Source: Promicromonospora sp. Populi (GTDB taxonomy: Bacteria > Actinomycetota > Actinomycetes > Actinomycetales > Cellulomonadaceae). From it: a DNA stretch of 64,000 nucleotides. The stretch spans positions 2,790,001 through 2,854,000 of the forward strand of contig NZ_CP163528.1 in assembly GCF_041081105.1 (NCBI RefSeq), written 5' to 3'. Positions 16,640 through 25,192 of the stretch are shown in pieces. A model generated the notes under the pieces. It did no database searches. It was not told the DNA's origin and was given only the letters and a program-made list of their open reading frames with translations. Numbering within the stretch: position 1 is the stretch's first letter; every line of letters begins with the position of its first letter. The translations under genes and the position numbers were made by a program.

Positions 16640-19600
16640 TTAGGCCGTGCGCTGGTGGCCGTAGCGGTGCATCGTGCGGCTCACCGCCTGCTCGCGGAGC
16701 ATCGTCAGGAGCTCGCGGCGGCCGCTCGCCAGCACCGGGGCGTCCAGCACCGTGACCGAGCCCAGGCGGCTCGCGGCCGCGTCCCGCAGCCCGGGTGCGT
16801 CACCCAGCACGCGGATCCGGCCGGTCACCTGGCCGTCGGCGACGGCCTCGGCGAACGCCTCGTCAGTCGTCTCCGGCCCGACGACGACCGCCGGCACCCC
16901 CGCACGCCTGGCGGCAGCGAGCACGCGCTGCACCTCGACGTCCGGCGCGCCGGTCCCGACCCGCACCGTGATGCCCGGGACCGGCCGGTAGCGGAACACG
17001 TTCGTCTCGACGCCGAGCGCCGACGGGTCCTGCGCCTGGGAAAACTCGGTGAGCCACGCGCGGTCGTCGTCGGCCCGGGCCCAGGAGAGCCAGCCCGCCG
17101 GATCCGCGGTGCGCGAGGGCACTCCGGGCGCGTCCTCCCACCGGCCGAGCTGCGCGACGTAGTTGGGGCCGCCCGCCTTGGCGCCGGAGCCCACCACCGA
17201 GGCCTTCCAGCCGCCGAACGACTGACGCTGCACGATCGCGCCGGTGATGTGCCGGTTCACGTACGCGTTGCCGACCTCGACCCGGTCGAGCCAGTGCTCC
17301 ACCTCGGCGTCGTCCAGGGAGTGGATGCCGCCGGTGAGGCCGAACGACACAGCGTTCTGCAGCTCGAGCGCCTCGTCCAGGGTGCGCGCCGTCATGACAC
17401 CCAGCACCGGGCCGAAGGCCTCGGTGAGGTGGAAGAACGAGCCGGGGCGGACGCCGTCGCGCACCCCGGGGGTCCACAGGCGGCCCTTGCCGAGGCCCGC
17501 CTCCTGCGCCACCGCGTCGAGGCGGCGCGGCCGCACGAGCCAGGTCTCGCCCGCCTCCAGCGTGGTCAGGGCGCGCAGCAGCTTGCCCTGCGCGGGCTCG
17601 GTCAGCGGCCCCATCACGGTCGCCAGGTCGGTAGCGGGCCCGACGGCGAGCGACGCCACGGCGTCGACCAGCTGGCGCCGGAACCGCTCACCGGTGGTGG
17701 TGCGCGGGTCGCCCACCGAGCCGACGAGGATCACGAGCGACGCCGCTGAGCACTTCTGCCCCGCGTGCCCGAACGCGGAGCGCACCACGTCGGCGACGGC
17801 CAGGTCGAGGTCGGCCGAGGGCGTCACGATGATCGCGTTCTTGCCCGAGGTCTCGGCGAGCACCGGCAGCTCGGGCCGCCAGGACGCGAACATCTCGGCG
17901 GTCTCGATGGCGCCAGTCAGGATCACGCGGGACACGCCGTCGTGCGTCACGAGGCGACGGCCGAGGTCGCCGTCGGGCACGCGGACGAACTGCGCGACGT
18001 CGCGGGCGAGCGCCGGGTCGAGCCCGATCTCGGTGGCGACCTCGTCGAGGGCGGCGTGCACGGCCTCCACCGCGATCTCCAGGCAGCGCGGCGTAGGCGG
18101 CGCGGGCTTGGCGATCACCGCGGAGCCGGACGCGAGGCCCGCGAGCACACCCCCGATGGGGATAGCGACGGGGAAGTTCCACGGCGGAGTGACGAGCGTG
18201 ACGCCGTCCGGCGTGAAGTGGGCGCCCGGCCACGCCTCCGACGTCGGGTCGAGCGCCTCGGCGGCCTGCGCGTAGTACGCGGCGAAGTCCACGGCCTCGC
18301 TGACCTCGGGGTCCGCCTCGGCGACGGTCTTGCCGGCCTCGTGCACCATGGCGGCCACGAGATCCGTGCGTGCGGCCTCGAGATGCTGAGCCGCGGCGCG
18401 GAGCACACGGCCCCGGTCCAGCGGGTCCACCTTGGCCCAGGCCGCGCCCGCCCGGCGGGCGAGCGCCACCACGTCGTCCACCTGCGCGGGCGTGGACAGC
18501 GGCTCCGCGAGCGCCGGCACGTAGCCGGACTGCGGGCCGATGACCTGCTTTGCCCAGGCGCGGTGCTCGGCGACGGCGGGGTCGGTGTCGGCGGCGTTGC
18601 GGAACGGGCCGGTCACCGGCTGCGGCGCGGGGCGCGGGCGGCGACGCGGGGCGACGTCGTCGGGCGAGTAGTCAACGCCCAGAGCGACGGACGCGCGGAA
18701 CGCGGCCTCCTGCCGGTCCATCGGGGAGCCGGTCCCGACGAGCTCGGCCCGCTCGGGGGCGAATGCCGCGTGCAGGAAGTTCTGCTCCGTGGCGTTCTCC
18801 TCCAGGCGGCGCACGAGGTAGGAGATCGCGACGTCGAAGTCCTCGTCGCGCACGACCGGCGTGTAGAGCACCACGTGGCCGTCGTCCTTGGCGACCTCGT
18901 CGCGGACCGCCGCGGCCTCGGTCGGGGCCATGCCCTGCAGCATCTCGATGTCGAGCGCCTCGGAGACGCCACGCGCCCGGCCGAGCAGGATCGCGAGCGC
19001 CACGTGGAACAGGTTGTGCGACGCCGCACCGATGCGGACGGCGTGCGCGCGCTCGGGGCGCAGCGCGTGGTCGAGCATCCGGACGTAGTTGGCGTCGACG
19101 TCGGGCTTGGTCGGGTACGGCGCCTGGGCCCAGTCGTGCAGGGTGGCCTCGACGTGCTCCATCGCGAGGTTCGCGCCCTTGACGATGCGCACCTTGATGC
19201 GCGCGCCGCCGTCGGCCACGCGTGCGATGGCGAAGTTGGTGAGGCTGTCCAGAGCGCCCAGGGCGTCGGGCAGGTAGGCCTGCAGCACGATGCCGGCCTC
19301 GAGGTCGCGGAACTCCTCGAGGGCCAGGATCTGGGTGAAGACCGCGGTCGTCAGGGCGAGGTCGCGGTACTCCTCCATGTCGAGGTTGAGGAAGACGCCG
19401 TGGTCGCGTGCGGCGCGGTACAGCGGCAGGAGCTGTTCGACGACGCGGTCGCGGGAGCCGTCGAGGTCCCACGTGACGAGCTGCGCGGCGACGCTGGAGA
19501 CCTTGACCGAGACGTAGTCGACGTCGGGGCGCTCGACCAGCGCGATGGTGCGGGCCAAGCGGGCTGCGGCCTCGTCCTTGCCGAGGACCGCCTCGCCGAG

Positions 19601-20122
19601 GAGGTTCACGTTGAGGGTGTAGCCCTCGGCCCGGGTGCGGGCGAGGTGGGCCGTGAGCCCGTTGCCGGCGTCGGCGACGAGGTGGCCCACGAGCTGGCGC
19701 AGTCGGGCGCGGGCGGCGGGCACCACGATGCCGGGGAACACGGGCGCGGCCAGGGCGCCGGCCCGGAACAGGGTGCGGTCGACCGGGCTGAGGAACGTGG
19801 CGCTGCCGGCCTTCTTGCCGAGGCGGGCCAGGGCCTTCGCGGCGACGAACGTGTCCTGCGGGCGAGCGACGTCGTCGACGAACCCGACGGCGAGCTCCAG
19901 GCCGGCCGGGTCGGACACGAGGGCGCCCAGGGCGGCGGAGGCGCGGGCGACGGCCCTGTCGGTCTTCGATGCGCCGGTCTTCGATGCGCCGGTGCTCGAT
20001 CCGCCGGTGCTCGCGGCATGGGTGGCGCCGGAGCCGGTAGCGGTGTCGATCCAGGTCCTGGCGAGGGCTACGGCGTCCTCGACCAGGGTCGTAGCGCTCC
20101 CGCGCTGGGCAGAGGTCTTCAT
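16640..20122 (-). CDS. putA: bifunctional proline dehydrogenase / L-glutamate gamma-semialdehyde dehydrogenase
   Basis: An 1160-residue enzyme converting proline to glutamate. The FAD-binding proline dehydrogenase barrel covers about residues 90-450 (RIKVRIVKGANLAMEHVEA near 309, RIGAASHNLFHVA). The aldehyde dehydrogenase covers about 500-980, with catalytic Glu in ETSGKNAI near 757 and nucleophile Cys in HAGQKCSAAS near 787. A C-terminal extension of about 180 residues includes an ALDH-like fold remnant. There is no N-terminal DNA-binding domain, so it is not a self-repressing PutA. The ATG at 20122 is supported by the family N-terminus; the frame is open further upstream but without content. 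Regulation is probably by the divergent PAS-AraC gene. Confidence 0.95.
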   Translation of the reverse strand: MKTSAQRGSATTLVEDAVALARTWIDTATGSGATHAASTGGSSTGASKTGASKTDRAVARASAALGALVSDPAGLELAVGFVDDVARPQDTFVAAKALARLGKKAGSATFLSPVDRTLFRAGALAAPVFPGIVVPAARARLRQLVGHLVADAGNGLTAHLARTRAEGYTLNVNLLGEAVLGKDEAAARLARTIALVERPDVDYVSVKVSSVAAQLVTWDLDGSRDRVVEQLLPLYRAARDHGVFLNLDMEEYRDLALTTAVFTQILALEEFRDLEAGIVLQAYLPDALGALDSLTNFAIARVADGGARIKVRIVKGANLAMEHVEATLHDWAQAPYPTKPDVDANYVRMLDHALRPERAHAVRIGAASHNLFHVALAILLGRARGVSEALDIEMLQGMAPTEAAAVRDEVAKDDGHVVLYTPVVRDEDFDVAISYLVRRLEENATEQNFLHAAFAPERAELVGTGSPMDRQEAAFRASVALGVDYSPDDVAPRRRPRPAPQPVTGPFRNAADTDPAVAEHRAWAKQVIGPQSGYVPALAEPLSTPAQVDDVVALARRAGAAWAKVDPLDRGRVLRAAAQHLEAARTDLVAAMVHEAGKTVAEADPEVSEAVDFAAYYAQAAEALDPTSEAWPGAHFTPDGVTLVTPPWNFPVAIPIGGVLAGLASGSAVIAKPAPPTPRCLEIAVEAVHAALDEVATEIGLDPALARDVAQFVRVPDGDLGRRLVTHDGVSRVILTGAIETAEMFASWRPELPVLAETSGKNAIIVTPSADLDLAVADVVRSAFGHAGQKCSAASLVILVGSVGDPRTTTGERFRRQLVDAVASLAVGPATDLATVMGPLTEPAQGKLLRALTTLEAGETWLVRPRRLDAVAQEAGLGKGRLWTPGVRDGVRPGSFFHLTEAFGPVLGVMTARTLDEALELQNAVSFGLTGGIHSLDDAEVEHWLDRVEVGNAYVNRHITGAIVQRQSFGGWKASVVGSGAKAGGPNYVAQLGRWEDAPGVPSRTADPAGWLSWARADDDRAWLTEFSQAQDPSALGVETNVFRYRPVPGITVRVGTGAPDVEVQRVLAAARRAGVPAVVVGPETTDEAFAEAVADGQVTGRIRVLGDAPGLRDAAASRLGSVTVLDAPVLASGRRELLTMLREQAVSRTMHRYGHQRTA

Positions 20123-20231
20123 GACACCAGGGTGCACCCGGCGCCCGGGGTGTGTATTGGCAGGATCACTCGCGATCCGCGCTGGTTTCGGCCAAGCGAC
20201 CGGCGGCGCGCCGCGTAGCATCTGAGATTCG
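20123..20231. promoter_or_regulatory. putA / araC-type regulator divergent promoter region
   Basis: A 109-nt spacer between divergent start codons. It contains GGATC and GATCC separated by 6 nt at about 20162-20177, a small inverted repeat that could be the regulator's site. TATTGGCAGGATC next to it may hold the putA -10. Confidence 0.4.
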
Positions 20232-20996
20232 ATGAGCAACCCCGACAGCGGTGCCGCTCGGCCTGAGGCGAAGGCCCTGCTGGCCGCACTGAACCCCGCC
20301 ATGGTCGCCCTCATGGACGAGCTGTCCGGCGTCATGTTCTGCGCCAAGGACGCCGACGGGCGCTACGTGCTCGTCAACCAGGTCTTTGTGGGGCGCACGC
20401 GGGAGCGGTCGCGCCGCGACGTGATCGGCAAGCGCGCCGCCGACCTGTTCGTCCCCGAGCTCGCCGAACGGTACGAGAACCAGGACGCGCGAGTGCGCGC
20501 CACCGACAAGCCGCTCCGGGGCGAGCTGGAGCTGATCCGGCACGTCGGCGGGGCGCCCGGCTGGTTCCTCACCTCGAAGCTGCCCCTGCACGACGAGTCC
20601 GGCGCCTACGTGGGCCTCGTGTCCGTGTCGCAGGACCTGCGCTCCGGCGACGCCGACGACGCGACCATCCAGGCCATGGCCCGCCTGCGCGGCGCCGTCG
20701 AGGACCTGCTGGAGCGCGGCGAGGTGCCCTCGGTGGCCGACCTGGCCGCGCTCGCCGGGTTGGCCCCGGCGGCCCTGGACCGGCGGGTGCGCCGGGTGTT
20801 CGGCATCTCGCCGCGGCAGCTTGTGCTGCGACTGCGGGTCGACCGGGCAGCACACCTGCTGACCTCGTCCGCCGTGCCCCTGGCGGACGTCGCGACCGCC
20901 GCGGGCTTCTACGACCAGCCGTCGTTCACCCGCACGTTCGCGCGGCTGACGGGCGAGACGCCGTCGTCGTTCCGGAGCCGGTCGCGACGCGCCTGA
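20232..20996 (+). CDS. PAS domain-containing AraC-family regulator
   Basis: A 254-residue regulator. A PAS sensor occupies about residues 25-130 (ELSGVMFCAKDADGRYVLVN, GWFLTSKLPLHDESGAYVG). An AraC-type double HTH follows from about 155 to the end (VADLAALAGLAPAALDRRVR, then PLADVATAAGFYDQPSFTRT). The divergent placement from putA, with a 109-nt shared promoter, suggests it activates proline catabolism. This gene pair is common in actinobacteria, but the ligand of the PAS domain is not visible. ATG start. A hairpin straddles its stop codon. Confidence 0.9.
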   Translation: MSNPDSGAARPEAKALLAALNPAMVALMDELSGVMFCAKDADGRYVLVNQVFVGRTRERSRRDVIGKRAADLFVPELAERYENQDARVRATDKPLRGELELIRHVGGAPGWFLTSKLPLHDESGAYVGLVSVSQDLRSGDADDATIQAMARLRGAVEDLLERGEVPSVADLAALAGLAPAALDRRVRRVFGISPRQLVLRLRVDRAAHLLTSSAVPLADVATAAGFYDQPSFTRTFARLTGETPSSFRSRSRRA

Positions 20997-21012
20997 AGCG
21001 CGCCGCGACCGG
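20978..21012. terminator. bidirectional hairpin at end of araC-type gene
   Basis: Arms of 15 bp (20978-20992 and 20998-21012, one mismatch) enclose a 5-nt loop, CTGAA, that holds the start of the stop codon. It separates two convergent genes, so it can terminate both strands. No T-run follows. Confidence 0.7.
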
Positions 21013-21024
21013 CCCGGACCGCCG

Positions 21025-21816
21025 TCAGCGGGACAGCCGCCGATAGGCGCGTGCGGTCAGGGGCACGAACACCAGCGTGAGCACGGCTGGCCACAGCACC
21101 GCCAGCAGGAGGGCGTTGTCGGCCAGGACTCCTCCGGTGATGCCGGTCGGGTTGCCGAACAGCTCACGGCAGGCGGCCGCCGTCGCGGAGATCGGGTTCC
21201 ATTGCGCCAGGACGGCCAGCCACGTGGGCATCGACTCGGGGGCGACCAGCACGTTGGACAGGAACCCGATGGGCCACACGAGGATCTGCACCGCGGTGAC
21301 GCCACCCTCTCCGCGGAACGAGAGCCCGAGGAATACCCCGAGCACCAGCATCCCGAACCGCAGCCACAGCAGCAGCACGATCGCGAGCACCGTGGCACCC
21401 AGGCTGCCGGACGCGCGCCACCCGATGAGCAGCCCGCCGACCATGAGCACCGCCAGCTCCGCGGCGGAGTTCATCAGGTCGGCGCCCGCCCGGCCGAGCG
21501 GCACGGCAGCGCCGCTGATCGGCAGCGACCGGAACCGGTCGGTGACGCCCTTCTTCGAGTCGTTGGCAATGGCACTCATCGTGGCCTCGATGCCGAACAT
21601 CATCGACAGCGCGAAGATCCCCGGCAGCAGGTAGGGCAGGTAGTCCCCGCCTCCGGGCAGGTCGATCGCCCCGCCCATGAGGTAGCCGAAGACCAGCACG
21701 AGCATGATCGAGAACGCGATCCCGAAGATGGGGGTCCACGGCTCCCGCTGCCAGTGCTTGAGGTCACGCAGGGTGATCACCCAGCTCTGCCGCAGGGTGG
21801 CGGCTACGGCGTTCAT
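21025..21816 (-). CDS. ABC-2 type transporter permease, DrrB-like
   Basis: A 263-residue membrane permease with six predicted segments. It begins with the cytoplasmic stretch VITLRDLKHWQREPWTPIFG typical of antibiotic-efflux permeases of the DrrB group, and contains LPYLLPGIFALSMMFGIEA and the FRSLPISGAAVPLGR loop. It follows the ATPase gene with a 53-nt overlap, so the two are co-translated. It forms a drug or lipid exporter with that ATPase. TetR control of the pair supports a toxic or hydrophobic substrate. The ATG at 21816 has a poor RBS (GGAG at about 9 nt); the frame upstream lies inside the ATPase gene. Confidence 0.9.
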   Translation of the reverse strand: MNAVAATLRQSWVITLRDLKHWQREPWTPIFGIAFSIMLVLVFGYLMGGAIDLPGGGDYLPYLLPGIFALSMMFGIEATMSAIANDSKKGVTDRFRSLPISGAAVPLGRAGADLMNSAAELAVLMVGGLLIGWRASGSLGATVLAIVLLLWLRFGMLVLGVFLGLSFRGEGGVTAVQILVWPIGFLSNVLVAPESMPTWLAVLAQWNPISATAAACRELFGNPTGITGGVLADNALLLAVLWPAVLTLVFVPLTARAYRRLSR

Positions 21817-22792
21817 CGGTTTGCTCCTTCGGTTTGTGCGGTCTCTTGCGCGGGGCCGGCACGGCGGTGAGGTCCAGGAACACCTCGTCGAGGGTCGGCC
21901 GGCGCAGCAGGATGTCGTCGACCACCAGGCCGGCGGCATCCAGGGCGCGGACGACGCCGGTCAGCGCCGCCGCCCCGCCGTCTGGCCCCGCCTCGACGGT
22001 GACCTGCCGGAGCTCCGCGTCGGCGGTGCCGCCGAGTGCGGCGGCCAGCCGGTCCAGGTCGGCGTGCGCCGGCGCCGTGACGAGCACCCGATCACCGCCG
22101 AGGCGCCGCTTGAGCTCCTGGGCGGTGCCCTCCGCCACTACCCGGCCGGTGTTCATCACGGTGATCCGGTCGGCGAGCTGGTCCGCCTCGTCGAGGTACT
22201 GGGTGGTGAGCAGGACGGTTGTACCGGCAGCCACGACCTGGCGGATGGTCTGCCAGACCTCGTTGCGGGCGCGGGGATCCAGCCCGGTTGTGGGCTCGTC
22301 CAGGAACAGCAGTGCCGGACGGCGGATGAGGCCGGCGGCGATGTCGAGGCGGCGGCGCATCCCGCCCGAGTAGGTGGACACCTTGCGGTCGGCGGCGTCC
22401 AGCAGGCCGAAGGTGCCGAGCAGCTCGTCGGCCCGCTCGCGCGCGGCGGACTTCGGCAGTCCGTACAGCCGACCGAACATCACGAGGTTCTCGCGGCCGA
22501 ACAGGATCTCGTCGAGCGCCGCGTGCTGGCCGACCAGCCCGACGGAGGCCCGGACGGCGGCGGGTTCGCGGCGCGCGTCGTGGCCCGCGACGCGCACCTC
22601 GCCCTCGTCGCACCGGGTGAGTGTGGCGAAGGTGTTGACGGCAGTGCTCTTGCCGGCCCCGTTGGGGCCGAGCAGCGCGTGGACGGCGCCGGTCTCGATC
22701 TCGAGGTCAAAACCGTCAAGGGCGTGGGTGTCGCCGTACCGCTTACGCAGTCCGCGGGCGACCAGGGGTGGGACGGACACAGTGTGCTCCAT
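21764..22792 (-). CDS. ABC transporter ATP-binding protein, DrrA-like
   Basis: A 342-residue ATPase of the DrrA/daunorubicin-resistance type. Walker A GPNGAGKST is near residue 42, signature YSGGMRRRLDIAAGL, Walker B LLFLDEPTTGLDPRAR, and switch-His replaced by Gln (TTQYLDEADQLAD), as usual in this group. The C-terminal DrrA-specific domain covers about 225-320 (RRPTLDEVFLDLT). The ATG at 22792 directly follows a TetR operator, with no Shine-Dalgarno sequence visible, so translation may be leaderless. First gene of a two-gene exporter operon, divergent from tetR. Confidence 0.93.
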   Translation of the reverse strand: MEHTVSVPPLVARGLRKRYGDTHALDGFDLEIETGAVHALLGPNGAGKSTAVNTFATLTRCDEGEVRVAGHDARREPAAVRASVGLVGQHAALDEILFGRENLVMFGRLYGLPKSAARERADELLGTFGLLDAADRKVSTYSGGMRRRLDIAAGLIRRPALLFLDEPTTGLDPRARNEVWQTIRQVVAAGTTVLLTTQYLDEADQLADRITVMNTGRVVAEGTAQELKRRLGGDRVLVTAPAHADLDRLAAALGGTADAELRQVTVEAGPDGGAAALTGVVRALDAAGLVVDDILLRRPTLDEVFLDLTAVPAPRKRPHKPKEQTDERRSRHPAAELGDHPA

Positions 22793-22810
22793 TTCCGTAC
22801 GGCGTACGAC
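22793..22810. promoter_or_regulatory. TetR operator, copy 1
   Basis: TTCCGTACGGCGTACGAC abuts the start codon of the exporter ATPase gene. It matches copy 2 at 22837 in 16 of 18 bases. Binding here would block transcription at the very start of the gene. Confidence 0.8.
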
Positions 22811-22836
22811 TAACAACCGAGCCAGCGTAGCATCTA

Positions 22837-22854
22837 TTCCGTACGTCGTACGAA
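22837..22854. promoter_or_regulatory. TetR operator, copy 2
   Basis: TTCCGTACGTCGTACGAA is nearly perfectly palindromic and lies 18 nt before the tetR start. Two operators 44 bp apart in a 79-nt divergent spacer would let one repressor control both the exporter and itself. Confidence 0.82.
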
Positions 22855-22871
22855 AAAGTTACGGTGGACTC

Positions 22872-23630
22872 ATGTCGGACCACCCGGACCCAGTCCTCCG
22901 CCTCCTGTGGCGCTACGACGACGGCGCTGCGCCGTCGACCCGGCGGGGCCGGAAGCAGCGGCTGACCGTGGACGACGTCGTCGACGGGGCGATGCGGATC
23001 GCCGACCGCGACGGGCTGAACGGCCTGACCATGCGCCTGCTCGCCTCCGACCTCGGGCTCGGCGCCATGAGCCTGTACACCTACGTCCCCGGGCGGGACG
23101 AGCTCGTCGTGCTGATGGTGGACCGGGCGCTCGGCCGCCGGGAGCTGCCCGCCATGCCGGACGACCTGCCCGGCCGTTTGGCCCTGATCGCGCGTGTGCA
23201 GTACGAGATCTGCCAGGACCATCCGTGGCTGCTGGATGTCTACGGGCTGCGGGCCTGGGTGGGGCCGGGCGCGTCCGACCTCTACGAGTGGCAGCTCTCG
23301 GGGATCGACGGTGTTGGCCTCGACGACATCGAGATGGACCAGACTGTCGCGCTGCTCACGTCCTTCGCCGGCAGCGTCGTGCGCGCACAGCAGCGCATGC
23401 GGCAGGACGAGCGGACGTCGGGGCTGACCCAGGCCGAATGGTGGGCGGCGAACGCCGACGAGCTCGACGTGGTGATGGCCGGGCGCAAGTACCCGCTGGC
23501 CGGACGGGTCGGCACCTCCGCCGGCGAGGCCTATCAGGCGGCCACGGACCCCGCCCGGGAGATGGAGTTCGGGCTCGCCCGGATAATCGACGGCCTGATC
23601 TCGCACATCAAGAGCAAGCAGAGACCGTGA
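22872..23630 (+). CDS. TetR-family regulator of the adjacent ABC exporter
   Basis: A 252-residue repressor. After a 30-residue basic lead, the HTH is LTVDDVVDGAMRIADRDGLNGLTMR-like with the recognition part GLGAMSLYTYVPGRDELV near residues 60-80. The C-terminal ligand domain contains QVEYEICQDHPWL-like residues of the TetR_C_1 (TetR/ActII) group. It is divergent from the exporter and has two operators in between, so the exporter's substrate is probably its inducer. ATG start at 22872. Its stop overlaps the next start (GTGA). Confidence 0.9.
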   Translation: MSDHPDPVLRLLWRYDDGAAPSTRRGRKQRLTVDDVVDGAMRIADRDGLNGLTMRLLASDLGLGAMSLYTYVPGRDELVVLMVDRALGRRELPAMPDDLPGRLALIARVQYEICQDHPWLLDVYGLRAWVGPGASDLYEWQLSGIDGVGLDDIEMDQTVALLTSFAGSVVRAQQRMRQDERTSGLTQAEWWAANADELDVVMAGRKYPLAGRVGTSAGEAYQAATDPAREMEFGLARIIDGLISHIKSKQRP

Positions 23631-24127
23631 GCAGCCCGATCCTGCTCCTGCTCAACGGCTTGCCCGCCAGCGGGAAGTCGACAGCGGCGCAGGCATGGGC
23701 AGCGCACCGTCCGGGCACCCTGGTGCTTGAGATCGACCTGATCAAGACACTGGTCAGCGGGGATGACGCCGCAGTCCTGGGACGCTCGCTCGCCCATGCC
23801 ATGGCTGAGGCTCATCTCCTGTCGGGTCACGACGTGGTGGTACCCCAGCTCACCGCCAGGATCAGCAACCTGGTGCCGTTCGAGAAGGTCGCGACGCGCG
23901 CTCGTGCGGCGCTCGTCCACGTCCTGCTCGACGTGGACCCCGAGACGCTCCACCGCAGGGTCATGTCCGACGACGCGCGGCACCGCGACGGACTCGATGA
24001 ACAGCAGCTCACCGATTACTCGGCCGGGCTCCGGGACGTTGCGCGCACACGAGATGTCGCCCGGGTTGATACCGCGCAGCTCACCACGGACGAGGTTGTA
24101 ACCGAGCTCGAGCGCCTGCACGGCTGA
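23627..24127 (+). CDS. small P-loop kinase-like ATPase
   Basis: A 166-residue P-loop protein of the AAA_33/zeta-toxin-like kinase group. Walker A GLPASGKST is at residues 10-18. EIDLIKTL may hold the catalytic Asp, and a lid region follows (DPETLHRRVMSDDARHRDG). The fold suits a nucleoside, sugar or antibiotic phosphotransferase; substrate unknown. The GTG start overlaps the tetR stop, so it is co-transcribed with the regulator, which hints at a resistance-linked role (inference only). Confidence 0.8.
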   Translation: MSSPILLLLNGLPASGKSTAAQAWAAHRPGTLVLEIDLIKTLVSGDDAAVLGRSLAHAMAEAHLLSGHDVVVPQLTARISNLVPFEKVATRARAALVHVLLDVDPETLHRRVMSDDARHRDGLDEQQLTDYSAGLRDVARTRDVARVDTAQLTTDEVVTELERLHG

Positions 24128-24142
24128 CGCGTAGCGCAGAAG

Positions 24143-24168
24143 TGTCTACATTTGTATGCTTGTAGACA
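24143..24168 (+). promoter_or_regulatory. autoregulatory operator of the Phd/PIN toxin-antitoxin pair
   Basis: TGTCTACA (24143-24150) and TGTAGACA (24161-24168) form a perfect 8-bp inverted repeat around a 10-nt AT-rich spacer that could contain the -10. The last base is the first base of the antitoxin ATG. This is the classical antitoxin/toxin-complex binding position. Confidence 0.85.
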
Positions 24169-24434
24169 TGAACAGCGTCAGCATCGCAGAGCTCCGGCAA
24201 AACCCGACGCCCGTGCTCGACGCCGTCGAGCGCGGCGAGACGTACGTCGTGACGCGATACCGCAAGGAGATCGCACGGCTGGTGCCGGTCGTCGACCGCC
24301 GGCCGGTCTCCGGTCGGGACGTCATGGCCGCATTGCGCCGGACGCCGCTCGAGGACGGTTCCTGGGCCGACGAGATCGCGGCGGACCGCGCCGCCTTCGA
24401 CGCCGAGTGGGTCGACCCCTGGGGCGACGAGTGA
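24168..24434 (+). CDS. type II antitoxin, Phd/YefM family
   Basis: An 88-residue antitoxin that binds DNA as a dimer and neutralises the PIN-domain toxin encoded next. The Phd N-terminal fold is MNSVSIAELRQNPTPVLDAV, then GETYVVTRYRKEIARLVPV. The acidic C-terminal region (WADEIAADRAAFDAEWVDP) is the likely toxin-wrapping part. The ATG at 24168 overlaps the operator; an ATG 12 nt upstream lies inside the operator and is less likely. It overlaps the toxin by GTGA. Confidence 0.9.
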   Translation: MNSVSIAELRQNPTPVLDAVERGETYVVTRYRKEIARLVPVVDRRPVSGRDVMAALRRTPLEDGSWADEIAADRAAFDAEWVDPWGDE

Positions 24435-24835
24435 ACGCGCTGCTGGACACGAACATCCTCATCTCGATCGCGGCCTCGGATGAGACGACGCCGGACCTCA
24501 GCGACTTCGACAGCCTCTTCGTCAGCTCGCTCACCTGGAACGAGCTGACATTGGGGACGCACCAGGTCAAGGCACTGCAGGAGTACAAGCGTCGGGCAGC
24601 CCGCATCCAGGCTCTCAAGAAGACCCTCGGTCGGGGCCTCCCGTTCGACGACGACTGTGACGAGATGTACGACGAGCTGCTCGTCCGCGTCGGACAGCGC
24701 AGCGGCACACCGAAGGCTCACCGCTTCGACCGCATGATCGCGGCCACTGCGATGGCCCACGAGCTTGTGCTGGTCACGCGCAACATCGACGACTTCAAGA
24801 TATTCGAGGGGATGCTCGACGTAGTGGAGCGCTGA
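24431..24835 (+). CDS. vapC: PIN-domain toxin, VapC family
   Basis: A 134-residue PIN ribonuclease, the toxin of the pair. The four acidic positions are visible: Asp6 in LLDTN, Glu in WNELTLG, Asp in HRFDRMIAATA and Asp in NIDDFKIF. VapC toxins cleave tRNA or rRNA using Mg2+. GTG start overlapping the antitoxin stop, the usual coupling. Length and motif order are normal, so it looks intact. The RNA target cannot be inferred from sequence. Confidence 0.93.
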   Translation: MNALLDTNILISIAASDETTPDLSDFDSLFVSSLTWNELTLGTHQVKALQEYKRRAARIQALKKTLGRGLPFDDDCDEMYDELLVRVGQRSGTPKAHRFDRMIAATAMAHELVLVTRNIDDFKIFEGMLDVVER

Positions 24836-25192
24836 GAGTCATGTAGCGCCGAGCCGCCGGGACCGGTCGCGCGGCGTCCGGCGCGAAACGATCCTTGCGC
24901 GATCCGCACAACGAACGCTGTGGATCACAGGTGGGCCGGGACCACGACGGCGCGCAGCCCAGCCGCATAACCTCGACACCATGACGTCGCTCTCCCTGCA
25001 ACCCGAAAGTTTGCAGGGCACTGCCTTTTTCCGGGAGAACCAATCATTACCGGAAAATTACCGGATAGACCCCTGGCCGTAGCGCACCGCCACACATCGA
25101 AGCGATACGGTGATACCGAGGCGCAAACCCCGCGCCGCGCAGCCCGCGCCCCGCTCCCCAGCGGTCAAGCGCCGTTCTCCCCGGAGGACCAC
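24836..25192 (+). promoter_or_regulatory. long leader region upstream of gdhA
   Basis: A 357-nt gap. A perfect 8-bp hairpin (CCCTGCAA 24994-25001, loop 9, TTGCAGGG 25011-25018) is followed 7 nt later by five T (25026-25030) and may be a terminator or attenuator. Two direct copies of ATTACCGGA at 25046-25054 and 25057-25065 have an 11-bp period, suiting a dimeric regulator. A 33-codon frame 24981-25082 spans both, rich in Gln/Glu/Asn codons, but it has no visible RBS. Confidence 0.45.

Noticed and set aside
24156..24434. Antitoxin start at the upstream ATG (24156)
   Set aside because: It lies inside the operator and adds only MLVD; the ATG at 24168 gives the normal Phd N-terminus.
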